Shown: positions 1-6,326, numbered from the stretch's first letter. The stretch is 9,669 nt of DNA from an uncultured Chloroflexota bacterium (GCA_903837815.1 CAILWD010000087.1:1-9669), one strand, 5' to 3'. The notes: generated by a model not told the origin, from the sequence alone. Translations and numbers: made by a program.

Positions 1-630
1 ATGATTATCTACGTCGGCGCGACCCCGTCCATGCTGGCGGCGCTCTTCCTGCTAATTTGGGATTGGAACAAACTCATCAAGGACGGCACGGCGGGCATCG
101 TCAAACCGACCTTCCTGCAAAAACTCGCCGCTCTCGTGCGTGACCCGCTCAAGTTTGGTCCCACCTGGCAAATGCTGTTCATGAATTTCACCACCAGCGG
201 AATCGGCATCTTCATGGCAATCCGCCTCGACGAAATCTTCCGCATGTGGCCCGCCCGCGAAGAACGCATTGAACTCACAGGTCACTGGCACGCCCTCTCC
301 GCCATCATCGCCACCATCATTTTGATGTATTACGGCGACATGCTTGGCTTCAAAGGCAAACTCCGCCAACTCTACGGCTGGGCGCTCATCTTCTTCTCGG
401 ATGTTGCCCTCGGCGCGGTGACGGTCTTCGAGATGAAACGCCTTTTCATCGACGAAGCAACCCAGCAGCCGCTCGTCAACGGCTTGATGTACGCCATTGA
501 CTTTGGACTCGGCATGTTGCTGGTTCTGCTGGCGGTGGTCATGGTCTGGCGCTTGACCGACCTCCTCAAACCGAAAGGACGCTGGACGGAAGAATTGACT
601 CACGAACTCTCCGAGGAGGTGGCGAAATGA
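1..630 (+). CDS. Integral membrane protein, possibly 5'-truncated
   Basis: This is a 209-residue hydrophobic protein of unrecognised family. Membrane segments are visible near residues 2-20, 57-80, 98-112, 122-145 and 163-187, with a polar acidic C-terminal tail. Residues 95-97 are His-Trp-His at the start of a helix. An HxH pair in a helix is how heme-copper oxidase subunit I binds its two hemes, and a ctaB-like gene lies two genes downstream, so the piece could be the end of an oxidase- or NO-reductase-like subunit. That is a weak inference and I cannot align it convincingly. The reading frame is already open at base 1, which happens to be ATG. The ribosome site would lie outside the window, so the true start may be further left. 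The stop overlaps the next start as ATGA, indicating translational coupling. Confidence 0.6.
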   Translation: MIIYVGATPSMLAALFLLIWDWNKLIKDGTAGIVKPTFLQKLAALVRDPLKFGPTWQMLFMNFTTSGIGIFMAIRLDEIFRMWPAREERIELTGHWHALSAIIATIILMYYGDMLGFKGKLRQLYGWALIFFSDVALGAVTVFEMKRLFIDEATQQPLVNGLMYAIDFGLGMLLVLLAVVMVWRLTDLLKPKGRWTEELTHELSEEVAK

Positions 631-1523
631 AACGTCTCATTCTGACCTCAATCCTGCTGGTTGCCTTTTTGACTTCCTGCGCCCCCGTTGACCTCAACGC
701 CGCCATGCCAACCTTCGATACAGGCATTGACCCGACCGTCTGGGCGCAAATCCCCGCAGGTGAATTCCACTTCGGACAGTTCGACGAAATCGAATCTACT
801 GCCGCCTACGAAATCATGGTCACAGACGTGACTACCCAGCAATACGCGGACTTCCTCAACGCCGCCGTCGCGGATGGCGCTCTCAAAGTCGAAGGCGACT
901 CCGTCCTCGGCAATTACCCTGGCGACGAGTTCTATGGTGTGAAGCACGAACTCGAAATCAAAGCGGGCGACTGGGAATACATCCCCCTAGCCGACCCGTC
1001 GCAAAGAGTCAAGTTTGATGGAAGCAACTTCACAGTTCAGGCTGGGTACGAGAATCACCCGATGACCAGCGTCACATGGTTTGGCGCGTGGGGTTACTGT
1101 CAGTATTATGATGCAAGCCTCCCCACTGAAATCCAATGGGAAAAAGCCGCGCGCGGCGACGATGAACGTCCCTTCCCGTGGGGCGATGAAATCATGCGCG
1201 AAAACGCCAACTTCTACACCTCCCGCGACCCGTTCGAGGACATGAGCAGTTTTGGTTCGCGCACCAGCCCCGTCGGCTTTTACAATGGCAAGAACTACGA
1301 CGGCTACCAAACCCTCGACTCCGCCTCGCCCTACGGACTCTACGACATGGCGGGCAACGTCTGGCAATGGGTTGGCGATGTGCATTCGCAGGAAGGATTC
1401 AGTGACCGCTTCATGAAGGGCGGCTCGAAAGACACCTACGATATGAACCTCCGCATCTGGACCCGCAACTCCGCCCCGCCGATGTACTTCAGTCCTGGCG
1501 TCGGCTTCCGCTGTGCAAGGTGA
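627..1523 (+). CDS. Lipoprotein with FGE/SUMF1-type domain, catalytic cysteines absent
   Basis: The 298-residue protein begins with a lipoprotein signal peptide: basic start, hydrophobic core, and lipobox LTSC with the lipidated Cys at 18. The mature part should therefore sit outside the membrane. From about residue 41 it follows the formylglycine-generating-enzyme (SUMF1/EgtB/PvdO) fold: IPAGEFHFG at 42-50, TDVTTQQYADFLNAA at 66-80, the region around HPMTSVTW (144-151), LPTEIQWEKAARG (165-177), FPWGDE, GLYDMAGNVWQWVGD (237-251), and the closing GVGFRCAR. The segment after GG (265-282), which holds the active-site cysteine pair in true FGE, has no Cys. The protein is therefore more likely a binding or accessory member, as with NirV beside copper nitrite reductases, than a sulfatase activator. 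A strong AGGAGGT site (614-620) precedes the start, which overlaps the upstream stop. Confidence 0.85.
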   Translation: MKRLILTSILLVAFLTSCAPVDLNAAMPTFDTGIDPTVWAQIPAGEFHFGQFDEIESTAAYEIMVTDVTTQQYADFLNAAVADGALKVEGDSVLGNYPGDEFYGVKHELEIKAGDWEYIPLADPSQRVKFDGSNFTVQAGYENHPMTSVTWFGAWGYCQYYDASLPTEIQWEKAARGDDERPFPWGDEIMRENANFYTSRDPFEDMSSFGSRTSPVGFYNGKNYDGYQTLDSASPYGLYDMAGNVWQWVGDVHSQEGFSDRFMKGGSKDTYDMNLRIWTRNSAPPMYFSPGVGFRCAR

Positions 1524-1535
1524 GGAAGTAAAAAT

Positions 1536-1636
1536 GTAGACAGGTACACAGGTAAAAAAAGTAACAGGTAGACACGTAGACAGGTACGCAGTTATACTCT
1601 CGCCCTCTTTACTTGTATCCCTATTTACCTGTCTAC
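1536..1636. repeat. Inverted array of 8-bp micro-repeats, GTAGACAG type
   Basis: The gap between the FGE-like gene and the ctaB-like gene is built from degenerate 8-bp units of the kind TAGACAGG (TAGACAGG, TACACAGG, TAGACACG and TAGACAGG again) on the left. Complementary units of the kind TTACCTGTCTAC sit on the right. GTAGACAGGTA at 1536-1546 has an exact 11-bp reverse complement at 1626-1636, ending just before the Shine-Dalgarno site (1642-1646) of the next gene. The same unit recurs at 7804-7890. I see no promoter in this gap. Confidence 0.85.
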
Positions 1637-1652
1637 TCCTTAGGAGAATCCC

Positions 1653-2540
1653 ATGAGCGCCACCCAATCGTCAATCACCAATCACCAATTACCAATCTCC
1701 CAAAAACTTGCCTACTACTGGTCGCTGACCAAACCCCTGCAATCGGGACTTCTGCTTGCAACGGGATTGGCTGGTTACATGAGCGCGCGCTGTCCTGTTT
1801 TCAGCATTCCCACCATGATTGGGTTATCGCTCAGTTTGTTTCTTGCGATTGCGGGCAGCACCATCCTCAACATGTGGTGGGACAGGGACATCGACGCCAA
1901 GATGGGGCGCACCCAAAAACGCGCCACGTCTGCGGGGCTGGTTGACGGAAACGAAGTCCTGCGCGTCGGCTTGCTGCTCACGGTGATTGGCGTCGGCTGG
2001 GCTGTGGCAATGGACTCGCTCTACGGCTTGGTGGTCTTTGCGGGCTGGTTCTTCGACGTGGTGGTTTACAGCATCTGGCTCAAGCGCCGCACCTGCTGGA
2101 GCATCGTCTGGGGCGGTATTTCGGGAGCCATGCCCATCCTCGCGGGGCGCGTTCTCGGACTTGGCTCGATTGACTGGATCGGCGTCATGCTGGCGCTCGG
2201 CGTCCTGTTGTGGATTCCCACCCACACCCTGACCTTTAGCATGAAATTCGCAAAGGATTACGCCACCGCTTGCGTGCCAACCTTCCCCTCGACCTATGGC
2301 ATGGAAGCCACCCGCGCCACCATCGCCGTTTCATCGGTGCTGGCTTCGCTGGCGATGATTGCCGCTGGGGTCGGGCTTGGCATGGAATGGGGCTTCCTGC
2401 GCCTGCTCGGCGTGCTTTCGGCGGGCTTGCTCATGCTGGCATTCGCCATCACTTTCAAGCCATCGGAGCGCGTCAACTTTGGCTTGTTCAAGTACGCTTC
2501 GGTGTACATGCTTGTCTCGATGATTCTGCTTTCCATCTAA
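1653..2540 (+). CDS. ctaB: CtaB-like heme O synthase (protoheme IX farnesyltransferase, UbiA superfamily)
   Basis: The 295-residue polytopic membrane protein is the right length for CtaB, which transfers a farnesyl group to heme b to give heme O for terminal oxidases. The UbiA Asp-rich motif is at 73-81 (NMWWDRDID; Asp77 and Asp81) and would hold Mg-diphosphate. YSIWLKRRTCWSIVWGG at 139-155 followed by SGAMP, and KDYATACVPTFP at 201-212, match the CtaB pattern of the second loop. About eight to nine hydrophobic helices follow. The start is supported by AGGAG at 1642-1646, six bases upstream. The conserved core begins near residue 18, and I see no other in-frame start between 1653 and there. 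Residues 5-16 are encoded by a heptad repeat. Another UbiA-family prenyltransferase remains possible. Confidence 0.8.
   Translation: MSATQSSITNHQLPISQKLAYYWSLTKPLQSGLLLATGLAGYMSARCPVFSIPTMIGLSLSLFLAIAGSTILNMWWDRDIDAKMGRTQKRATSAGLVDGNEVLRVGLLLTVIGVGWAVAMDSLYGLVVFAGWFFDVVVYSIWLKRRTCWSIVWGGISGAMPILAGRVLGLGSIDWIGVMLALGVLLWIPTHTLTFSMKFAKDYATACVPTFPSTYGMEATRATIAVSSVLASLAMIAAGVGLGMEWGFLRLLGVLSAGLLMLAFAITFKPSERVNFGLFKYASVYMLVSMILLSI
1665..1699 (+). repeat. Five tandem heptads (CAATCAC type) inside the ctaB coding start
   Basis: Five consecutive 7-bp units are seen: CAATCGT, CAATCAC, CAATCAC, CAATTAC and CAATCTC. They encode residues 5-16 of the prenyltransferase, a Gln/Ser/Asn/His-rich stretch ahead of the conserved domain. 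Seven is not a multiple of three, so loss or gain of one unit would shift the frame. Confidence 0.85.
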
Positions 2541-2543
2541 CAT

Positions 2544-2599
2544 GGACGATAGACGATGGACAGTAGACCGTCCATTGTCCACCGTCCATCGTCTGCTCC
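2544..2599. repeat. Inverted heptad array, GGACGAT / CCATCGT type
   Basis: The whole gap between the prenyltransferase stop and the next start can be read as in-phase 7-bp units. GGACGAT, AGACGAT, GGACAGT and AGACCGT are followed by the complementary-type units CCATTGT, CCACCGT and CCATCGT, then a degenerate last unit. AGACGATGGAC (2551-2561) is the exact reverse complement of 2584-2594, with a 22-base loop. The array abuts the ATG at 2601 and leaves no Shine-Dalgarno sequence. Confidence 0.88.
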
Positions 2600-2600
2600 C

Positions 2601-3206
2601 ATGAAAATATCCCCCCTCGCCCGCATCCTGCTCCTGCTCACTGGCATCCTCGCCGCCTACCAAGTCTCCGCTGGCATAGACGGCTTCGGCACCGTTCCCA
2701 TCATCGCCTACACCATCGGCTTCGGCGTTTTGCTCGTGGCGGGCATCCTGCTCATCATTTGGGGATTTGAAGTTTTGGACTCACCCTCGGTAGTCATCAT
2801 CTCGACGATGATTCCCCTGAGCCTGGCGACGGGACTCATCTGGCAGAATCTCTCTTCGCTGCGAACCCCGTATCTGGTCTTCGCCATCGGCGGATTCCTC
2901 GCCGTGAGTTTGACCCGCCTCCGCCCCGCGCCTGGCAAAGTCCCAACCCTTGTACTGGCAGTGGTTCACGGCATCGCAGGCTTGACGATTTTCCTCCTGC
3001 CGATTGTCTTCTCGATTCAGGGGAGCACGCATCCCCTGTTCTCCCTCGTCGGCGTCGGCGGCGCGTTGATTGGGCTGGGCGGACTGGCTCTCTCCTTCCT
3101 CAAAGCGGGCAAGCCCATCCTCTCGAAAGAACTCATCCTCAAAATCCTGCCCGTCATTTTATTCTTGATGACACTCTGCTTCGTGGTAGGATTCGGGTAT
3201 GGCTAA
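2601..3206 (+). CDS. Polytopic membrane protein of unknown function
   Basis: I do not recognise this 201-residue protein. It has about seven hydrophobic segments (near 5-25, 33-55, 62-82, 90-106, 113-135, 145-166 and 178-198) with very short loops and no visible catalytic or metal-binding motif. I chose ATG 2601 over the in-frame ATG at 2556. The extra 15 residues of the longer form would be encoded by the heptad repeat, and residue 1 of the short form leads straight into a normal first helix. Neither start has a clear Shine-Dalgarno site. Its 3' end overlaps the next gene by 8 bases, which points to one transcription unit with the two membrane-protein genes that follow. Confidence 0.75.
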   Translation: MKISPLARILLLLTGILAAYQVSAGIDGFGTVPIIAYTIGFGVLLVAGILLIIWGFEVLDSPSVVIISTMIPLSLATGLIWQNLSSLRTPYLVFAIGGFLAVSLTRLRPAPGKVPTLVLAVVHGIAGLTIFLLPIVFSIQGSTHPLFSLVGVGGALIGLGGLALSFLKAGKPILSKELILKILPVILFLMTLCFVVGFGYG

Positions 3207-3645
3207 AATTTTCTCCCTCCTCAAATCCCTGCGCGGCGAGATGAAAAAAAGCCGCTTCAAGATATGGCTGCGCGCCTTTCTGTTCGTCCAGTTTTCCGCC
3301 ATCTTTTTCGTCTACTTTTTCCGCGATGTTGGGCATGGATATTTCAAATGGGAATGGATTGTCTTCGTATTCGCCGCCTTCATTCCCGTTGGCTTCCTGC
3401 TCAGTCTCATCGTTCCGATAAAAGCGGACGTGGAACTTGGAGCCGTCACTTTCTCGCTGGATAAGTTCTACCTCTTCCTGATTTGGCTGCTCGTCATCGC
3501 CAAACTCATCATCGGGCGCATTCCCCCCTTCACCCCCGAAGCGGACTTCATCATGGCGGCGATCATGGGAATCATGTTCGGGCGACTCGGCGGGATCGGT
3601 CTGCGGGTGCGCCGTCTCAAACTCCAACATGGATTCACCACATGA
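3199..3645 (+). CDS. Small four-helix membrane protein of unknown function
   Basis: The 148-residue protein has a basic N-terminus (lysines and arginines over residues 3-25) and four hydrophobic segments near 24-41, 52-73, 90-106 and 114-133. It ends in a basic tail, RVRRLKLQHGF. No family motif is recognised. The layout recalls small CcdC/DUF1453-like membrane proteins, but I cannot support that assignment. The start overlaps the preceding gene by 8 bases, with a weak TAGGA about 7 bases upstream. The stop overlaps the next start as ATGA, so translation of the trio is probably coupled. Confidence 0.75.
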   Translation: MAKIFSLLKSLRGEMKKSRFKIWLRAFLFVQFSAIFFVYFFRDVGHGYFKWEWIVFVFAAFIPVGFLLSLIVPIKADVELGAVTFSLDKFYLFLIWLLVIAKLIIGRIPPFTPEADFIMAAIMGIMFGRLGGIGLRVRRLKLQHGFTT

Positions 3646-4013
3646 CCAATATCTTCTTCTCGCTCGGTGCAATCCTCGCCGCTGTTTCCGTCTCGCTGGG
3701 CGCGTTTGCCGCACATGGCGCAACCAAATTCATGACCGAACAGCAACTCGGCTGGATGGAAAAAGCCGCCCGCTACAACATGTATCACGCGCTGGCATTG
3801 TTCGCCGTCGTCTGGGCGTTGACCCGCTGGACCTCCCAAACAGGATTGCTCAACTTTGCGGGCTGGTCATTCGTGGCAGGCGTTGCGCTTTTCTCTGGAA
3901 GTTTATACATCATGGCATTCACTCCCCTGCGGCTGGGCTACATCACCCCGCTCGGCGGCGTGGCATTCGTCCTCGGCTGGGTGTTGCTCGCAATCGCCGC
4001 ATGGAAAGGTTAA
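3642..4013 (+). CDS. DUF423 (YgdD-like) small membrane protein
   Basis: The 123-residue protein matches the DUF423 family in size and in every hallmark segment: SLGAFAAHG at 18-26, a YNMYHALALF stretch at 45-54, AGWSFVAGVALFSGSLY at 73-89, and ITPLGGVAF (101-109) followed by a final Gly-Trp-Leu helix. Members are four-helix inner-membrane proteins of unknown biochemical role, with E. coli YgdD as the type. The start is the ATG in the ATGA overlap with the upstream stop. A longer reading upstream in this frame is only a shadow of the neighbouring gene. It is the last gene before a strong terminator. Confidence 0.9.
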   Translation: MTNIFFSLGAILAAVSVSLGAFAAHGATKFMTEQQLGWMEKAARYNMYHALALFAVVWALTRWTSQTGLLNFAGWSFVAGVALFSGSLYIMAFTPLRLGYITPLGGVAFVLGWVLLAIAAWKG

Positions 4014-4019
4014 CTTCAC

Positions 4020-4047
4020 AGGTCACGCTTTGAGCGTGACCTTTTTA
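4020..4047 (+). terminator. Intrinsic terminator after the DUF423 gene
   Basis: GGTCACGCT (4021-4029) pairs with AGCGTGACC (4033-4041) around a three-base loop. An additional A-T pair extends the stem, and five T residues (4042-4046) follow. It lies 7 bases after the stop codon and closes the membrane-gene unit. It also lies only about 20 bases ahead of the next start, so that gene needs its own promoter, readthrough, or antitermination. Confidence 0.88.
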
Positions 4048-4065
4048 TACAAAAAGGAGTCTCAT

Positions 4066-4764
4066 ATGTCTTCCAATGGTTTCCCCGCAAAACTGCTTCG
4101 TTTTGTCGGCATCGTGCTGATGGCGCTCACGGGTGGATTCACCCTGCTGGGCGGAATCGGCACCACCTGCGCCGCACTCGCCCCCACCAAGTATGATTCC
4201 ATGAAAGCGCTCGCCCCCTTCCAATGGCTGTACATCCTCTTCGTGCTTTTGGGAATCGCCATCGGCGTTTGGGGAATTTGGGCAACGGTCAAACTCGTGC
4301 GCGGACTGCCTGACTCGTACAAAATGAGCCTGCAAGCCCTGGTTGCGGGAGTCGTCATCGGCGGATTCCACATCTACATGTCGCGCATGTTGCGCGGCAA
4401 ATCCATGCCCGTGGACGCGGTGGTTTACACCACAGTCTTCACCCTCATCATCTTCCTGCTCTTCAAAATTCCCGCCATCTGGCAAGGTGTGGACTTTGCC
4501 AAAGCCAAATCAAACGATAGCAAAAAGGCGGGCGGCGCGGCTGCCATTGCAGTAGGACTATTCACGCTGACGATTCAAGTCACGATGGGCGCCACCCACA
4601 CCTGGGGCGGAGTCAACTACGCAGATGCGTTCAATACATCCATGACGGTGATTGGGGCTGGGTTGCTGCTTTTGGGCGCGGGGATTTTCCTGACTCTACG
4701 CGAGTCTTTGGAGAGCCCTTCTACTTGCTGCGCCGCAAAACGCCAATCTCCAGTTACCTCCTAA
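4066..4764 (+). CDS. Six-helix membrane protein of unknown function
   Basis: The 232-residue protein has six predicted membrane helices (about 10-37, 53-77, 87-108, 118-136, 157-175 and 193-211). A polar, Lys-rich loop (147-156) divides it into four plus two helices. Glycine-rich helices and the tail with Cys-Cys at 221-222 are the only distinctive points, and I recognise no family. The start is well supported: GGAG in AAAAAGGAG (4051-4059) is six bases upstream of ATG 4066, and in-frame sequence further upstream is a shadow of the DUF423 gene and the terminator. The stop lies inside the 3' end of the convergent purA gene, an 11-base tail-to-tail overlap with no terminator between them. Confidence 0.8.
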   Translation: MSSNGFPAKLLRFVGIVLMALTGGFTLLGGIGTTCAALAPTKYDSMKALAPFQWLYILFVLLGIAIGVWGIWATVKLVRGLPDSYKMSLQALVAGVVIGGFHIYMSRMLRGKSMPVDAVVYTTVFTLIIFLLFKIPAIWQGVDFAKAKSNDSKKAGGAAAIAVGLFTLTIQVTMGATHTWGGVNYADAFNTSMTVIGAGLLLLGAGIFLTLRESLESPSTCCAAKRQSPVTS

Positions 4765-6019
4765 TCGTCGCCTCGCGTTCGGGACCCACCCCAATCATTT
4801 TCACAGGGACTCCCGCCGCGTCTTCGATCATCTTGACGTAGTTCTGCGCGTTGATGGGCAAGTCTTCAAACGTCCGCGCCTGAGAGATGTCCTCGCTCCA
4901 GCCTGGGAGGGACTTGTAAACGGTTTCCACCTTGTCCAAGCCGTAGGCGTCCACATCGGCATAGCGGACAGATTCCCCATTCAGTTTGTATCCCACGCAG
5001 ACTTGAATCTCCTGTAATCCGCTCAACACGTCCAGCTTGGTCAGGCAGATTTCGGTCATGCCGCTCAACTGCGCGGCGGTCTTCACCACCTCCAAATCCA
5101 GCCAGCCCACGCGGCGGATGCGTCCCGTCGTCGCGGCGACTTCGCCAAACTTTTTATACACTTCGCTGTCGAAATCGTTAATCTCGGTGGGCAGCGGTCC
5201 AGCGCCGACGCGGGTGGTGTAGGCTTTGGTCACGCCGACCACGTTATTGATGAATTTCGGCGGGATGCCGAGTCCAGCCGAAGCGGCGGACGGGATGGTG
5301 GTCGAAGCGGTCACGAAAGGATAGGTTCCCCAGTCCGTGTCCAAAAATGTGCCCATCGCCTGTTCGAGCAAAAAAGTCTTGTTCGCCTTCAAGCCGTCCT
5401 GCACAATCGAGAACAACTCGCGGATGTACGGCTTCAACTTTTCGTAGTAGCCGCGATACTCGTCGCGCACGGCTTCGAACTTCAATGCCTCGCCGCCCAG
5501 CGCCACGATGATTTTGTTTTTCAAAGTCAGTTGCACTTCCAGCCGCTGCTCGAACATGTCGCTGGTGAAGTCCGTCCAGCGGATGCCGTTGTAGCTGACC
5601 TTGTCTGCAAACACGGGACCAATCCCGCGCCGCGTGGTGCCCGTGGCTCCCTTGCCCTTTGCTTCTTCATACAAGCCGTCCAAAATCTTGTGATATGGCA
5701 TGATGAGGTGCGAACGCGGCGAGACCCACAGGCGACCATCCACATTCACGCCCGCCTTGTTGAGCATCTCGATTTCGTCGATCAACACCTGCGGGTCGAT
5801 CACCACGCCGCCGCCGAGCAAGCCCGTCGTGTTCTGCGCGAAAATCCCCGACGGCACCAGGTGAATTTTGAACGTCCCAAACTGATTGATCACCGTATGC
5901 CCTGCGTTGTTTCCACCGTTGAACCGCGCCACGTAATCTGCGCGCTCCGACAGAAAATCCACCGCCTTGCCCTTCCCCTCGTCGCCCCATTGCGAACCGA
6001 TCACTGCGATAACTGTCAT
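4754..6019 (-). CDS. purA: Adenylosuccinate synthetase
   Basis: The 421-residue protein makes adenylosuccinate from IMP, aspartate and GTP, the first step from IMP to AMP. The signature QWGDEGKGK is at 10-18 with catalytic Asp13, and NNAGHT contains His41. GTTRRGIGP at 127-135, KAYTTRVGAGPLPTE (265-279), TTGRIRRVGWLD (297-308) and the base-binding TKLDVLSG (327-334) are also clear. Length and domain order are normal. Unusual are residues in the IMP pocket: Tyr143 where E. coli has Arg143, and Met222 in EQAMG (219-223) where E. coli has the Gln of EGAQG. The usual SSN-x-T-x-GG after TYPFVT is replaced by AST-T-I-P-SA. A GAGGAG site (6025-6030) lies 5 bases before the start. Asp13 rules against the phage PurZ variant. 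Confidence 0.95.
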   Translation of the reverse strand: MTVIAVIGSQWGDEGKGKAVDFLSERADYVARFNGGNNAGHTVINQFGTFKIHLVPSGIFAQNTTGLLGGGVVIDPQVLIDEIEMLNKAGVNVDGRLWVSPRSHLIMPYHKILDGLYEEAKGKGATGTTRRGIGPVFADKVSYNGIRWTDFTSDMFEQRLEVQLTLKNKIIVALGGEALKFEAVRDEYRGYYEKLKPYIRELFSIVQDGLKANKTFLLEQAMGTFLDTDWGTYPFVTASTTIPSAASAGLGIPPKFINNVVGVTKAYTTRVGAGPLPTEINDFDSEVYKKFGEVAATTGRIRRVGWLDLEVVKTAAQLSGMTEICLTKLDVLSGLQEIQVCVGYKLNGESVRYADVDAYGLDKVETVYKSLPGWSEDISQARTFEDLPINAQNYVKMIEDAAGVPVKMIGVGPEREATIRR

Positions 6020-6038
6020 GATGTCTCCTCTTCTTTCA

Positions 6039-6141
6039 TGTCACCCTGAGCGCAGCGACACTTGCACCGTGCGCCAGTGCGGTGAGGGTCTCGCCGCTTT
6101 GCGGCGGGATTCTTCGGTCGTTTCACTCCCTCAGAATGACA
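6039..6141. repeat. 103-bp palindromic intergenic element with inverted ends
   Basis: The ends are 12-bp imperfect inverted repeats: TGTCACCCTGAG at 6039-6050, and CTCAGAATGACA at 6130-6141, whose complement is TGTCATTCTGAG. Inside are CACCG/CGGTG (6065-6069 and 6080-6084) and a strong hairpin CGCCGC-TTT-GCGGCG at 6092-6106, extendable to about 6088-6110. It contains no gene. It has the form of a MITE/REP-like dispersed element and lies in the probable leader of purA, 9 bases from its Shine-Dalgarno site. Confidence 0.7.
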
Positions 6142-6270
6142 CAGTAATTTTTTTGAAACCGACTCCCAAACTTCATCCAAGCGAAAGCCTTGACCAGACT
6201 CTCGAACCTTGATTCTCCATCCGACCAGACTCCGCCCCATTCTGCCTGCCAGCCCGCCCAAGCCTTTCTC
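6142..6270. other. purA-guaB intergenic stretch with a 10-bp direct repeat
   Basis: This is a pyrimidine-rich (plus strand) stretch without a credible gene. The only structure I see is GACCAGACTC at 6192-6201 repeated exactly at 6223-6232, 31 bases apart, or close to three helical turns. It could be a paired protein-binding site between the divergent genes or chance in biased sequence. I cannot name a regulator. Confidence 0.35.
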
Positions 6271-6310
6271 CAACCTGCAAACCTTCCAACTTGTAAACTT
6301 GCGAACCTTC
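6271..6310. repeat. Degenerate CAACTTG-type micro-repeat array
   Basis: Consecutive units CAACCTG, CAAACCTTC, CAACTTG, TAAACTTG and CGAACCTTC, each 7-9 bp and ending in CTTG, CTG or CTTC, lie just upstream of the guaB promoter. They are of the same general style as the heptad and octad arrays elsewhere in the window but without an inverted arm. Confidence 0.6.
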
Positions 6311-6326
6311 ATATCAACCGCCACGC

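Noticed and set aside
52..603. 183-codon minus-strand frame opposite the first membrane gene
   Set aside because: Polar, low-complexity Glu/His/Asp-rich product with no start signal. The plus frame has normal membrane helices and is coupled to the next gene.
2556..2600. Earlier ATG start for the membrane gene at 2601
   Set aside because: It lies inside the heptad array, has no ribosome site, and would add a polar 15-residue stretch with no family support. It cannot be excluded fully.
4042..4055. TATAC-like -10 just before the gene at 4066
   Set aside because: It overlaps the terminator T-run and lies too close to the start codon to leave a leader with the Shine-Dalgarno site.
4754..6019. 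PurZ (2-aminodeoxyadenylosuccinate synthetase) instead of PurA
   Set aside because: PurZ replaces the catalytic Asp of GDEGKGK. Here Asp13 is present and the surrounding genes are cellular, not phage.
6016..6324. 102-codon minus-strand frame upstream of purA
   Set aside because: It covers the palindromic element and the pyrimidine-rich repeat, and its translation is basic low-complexity sequence.
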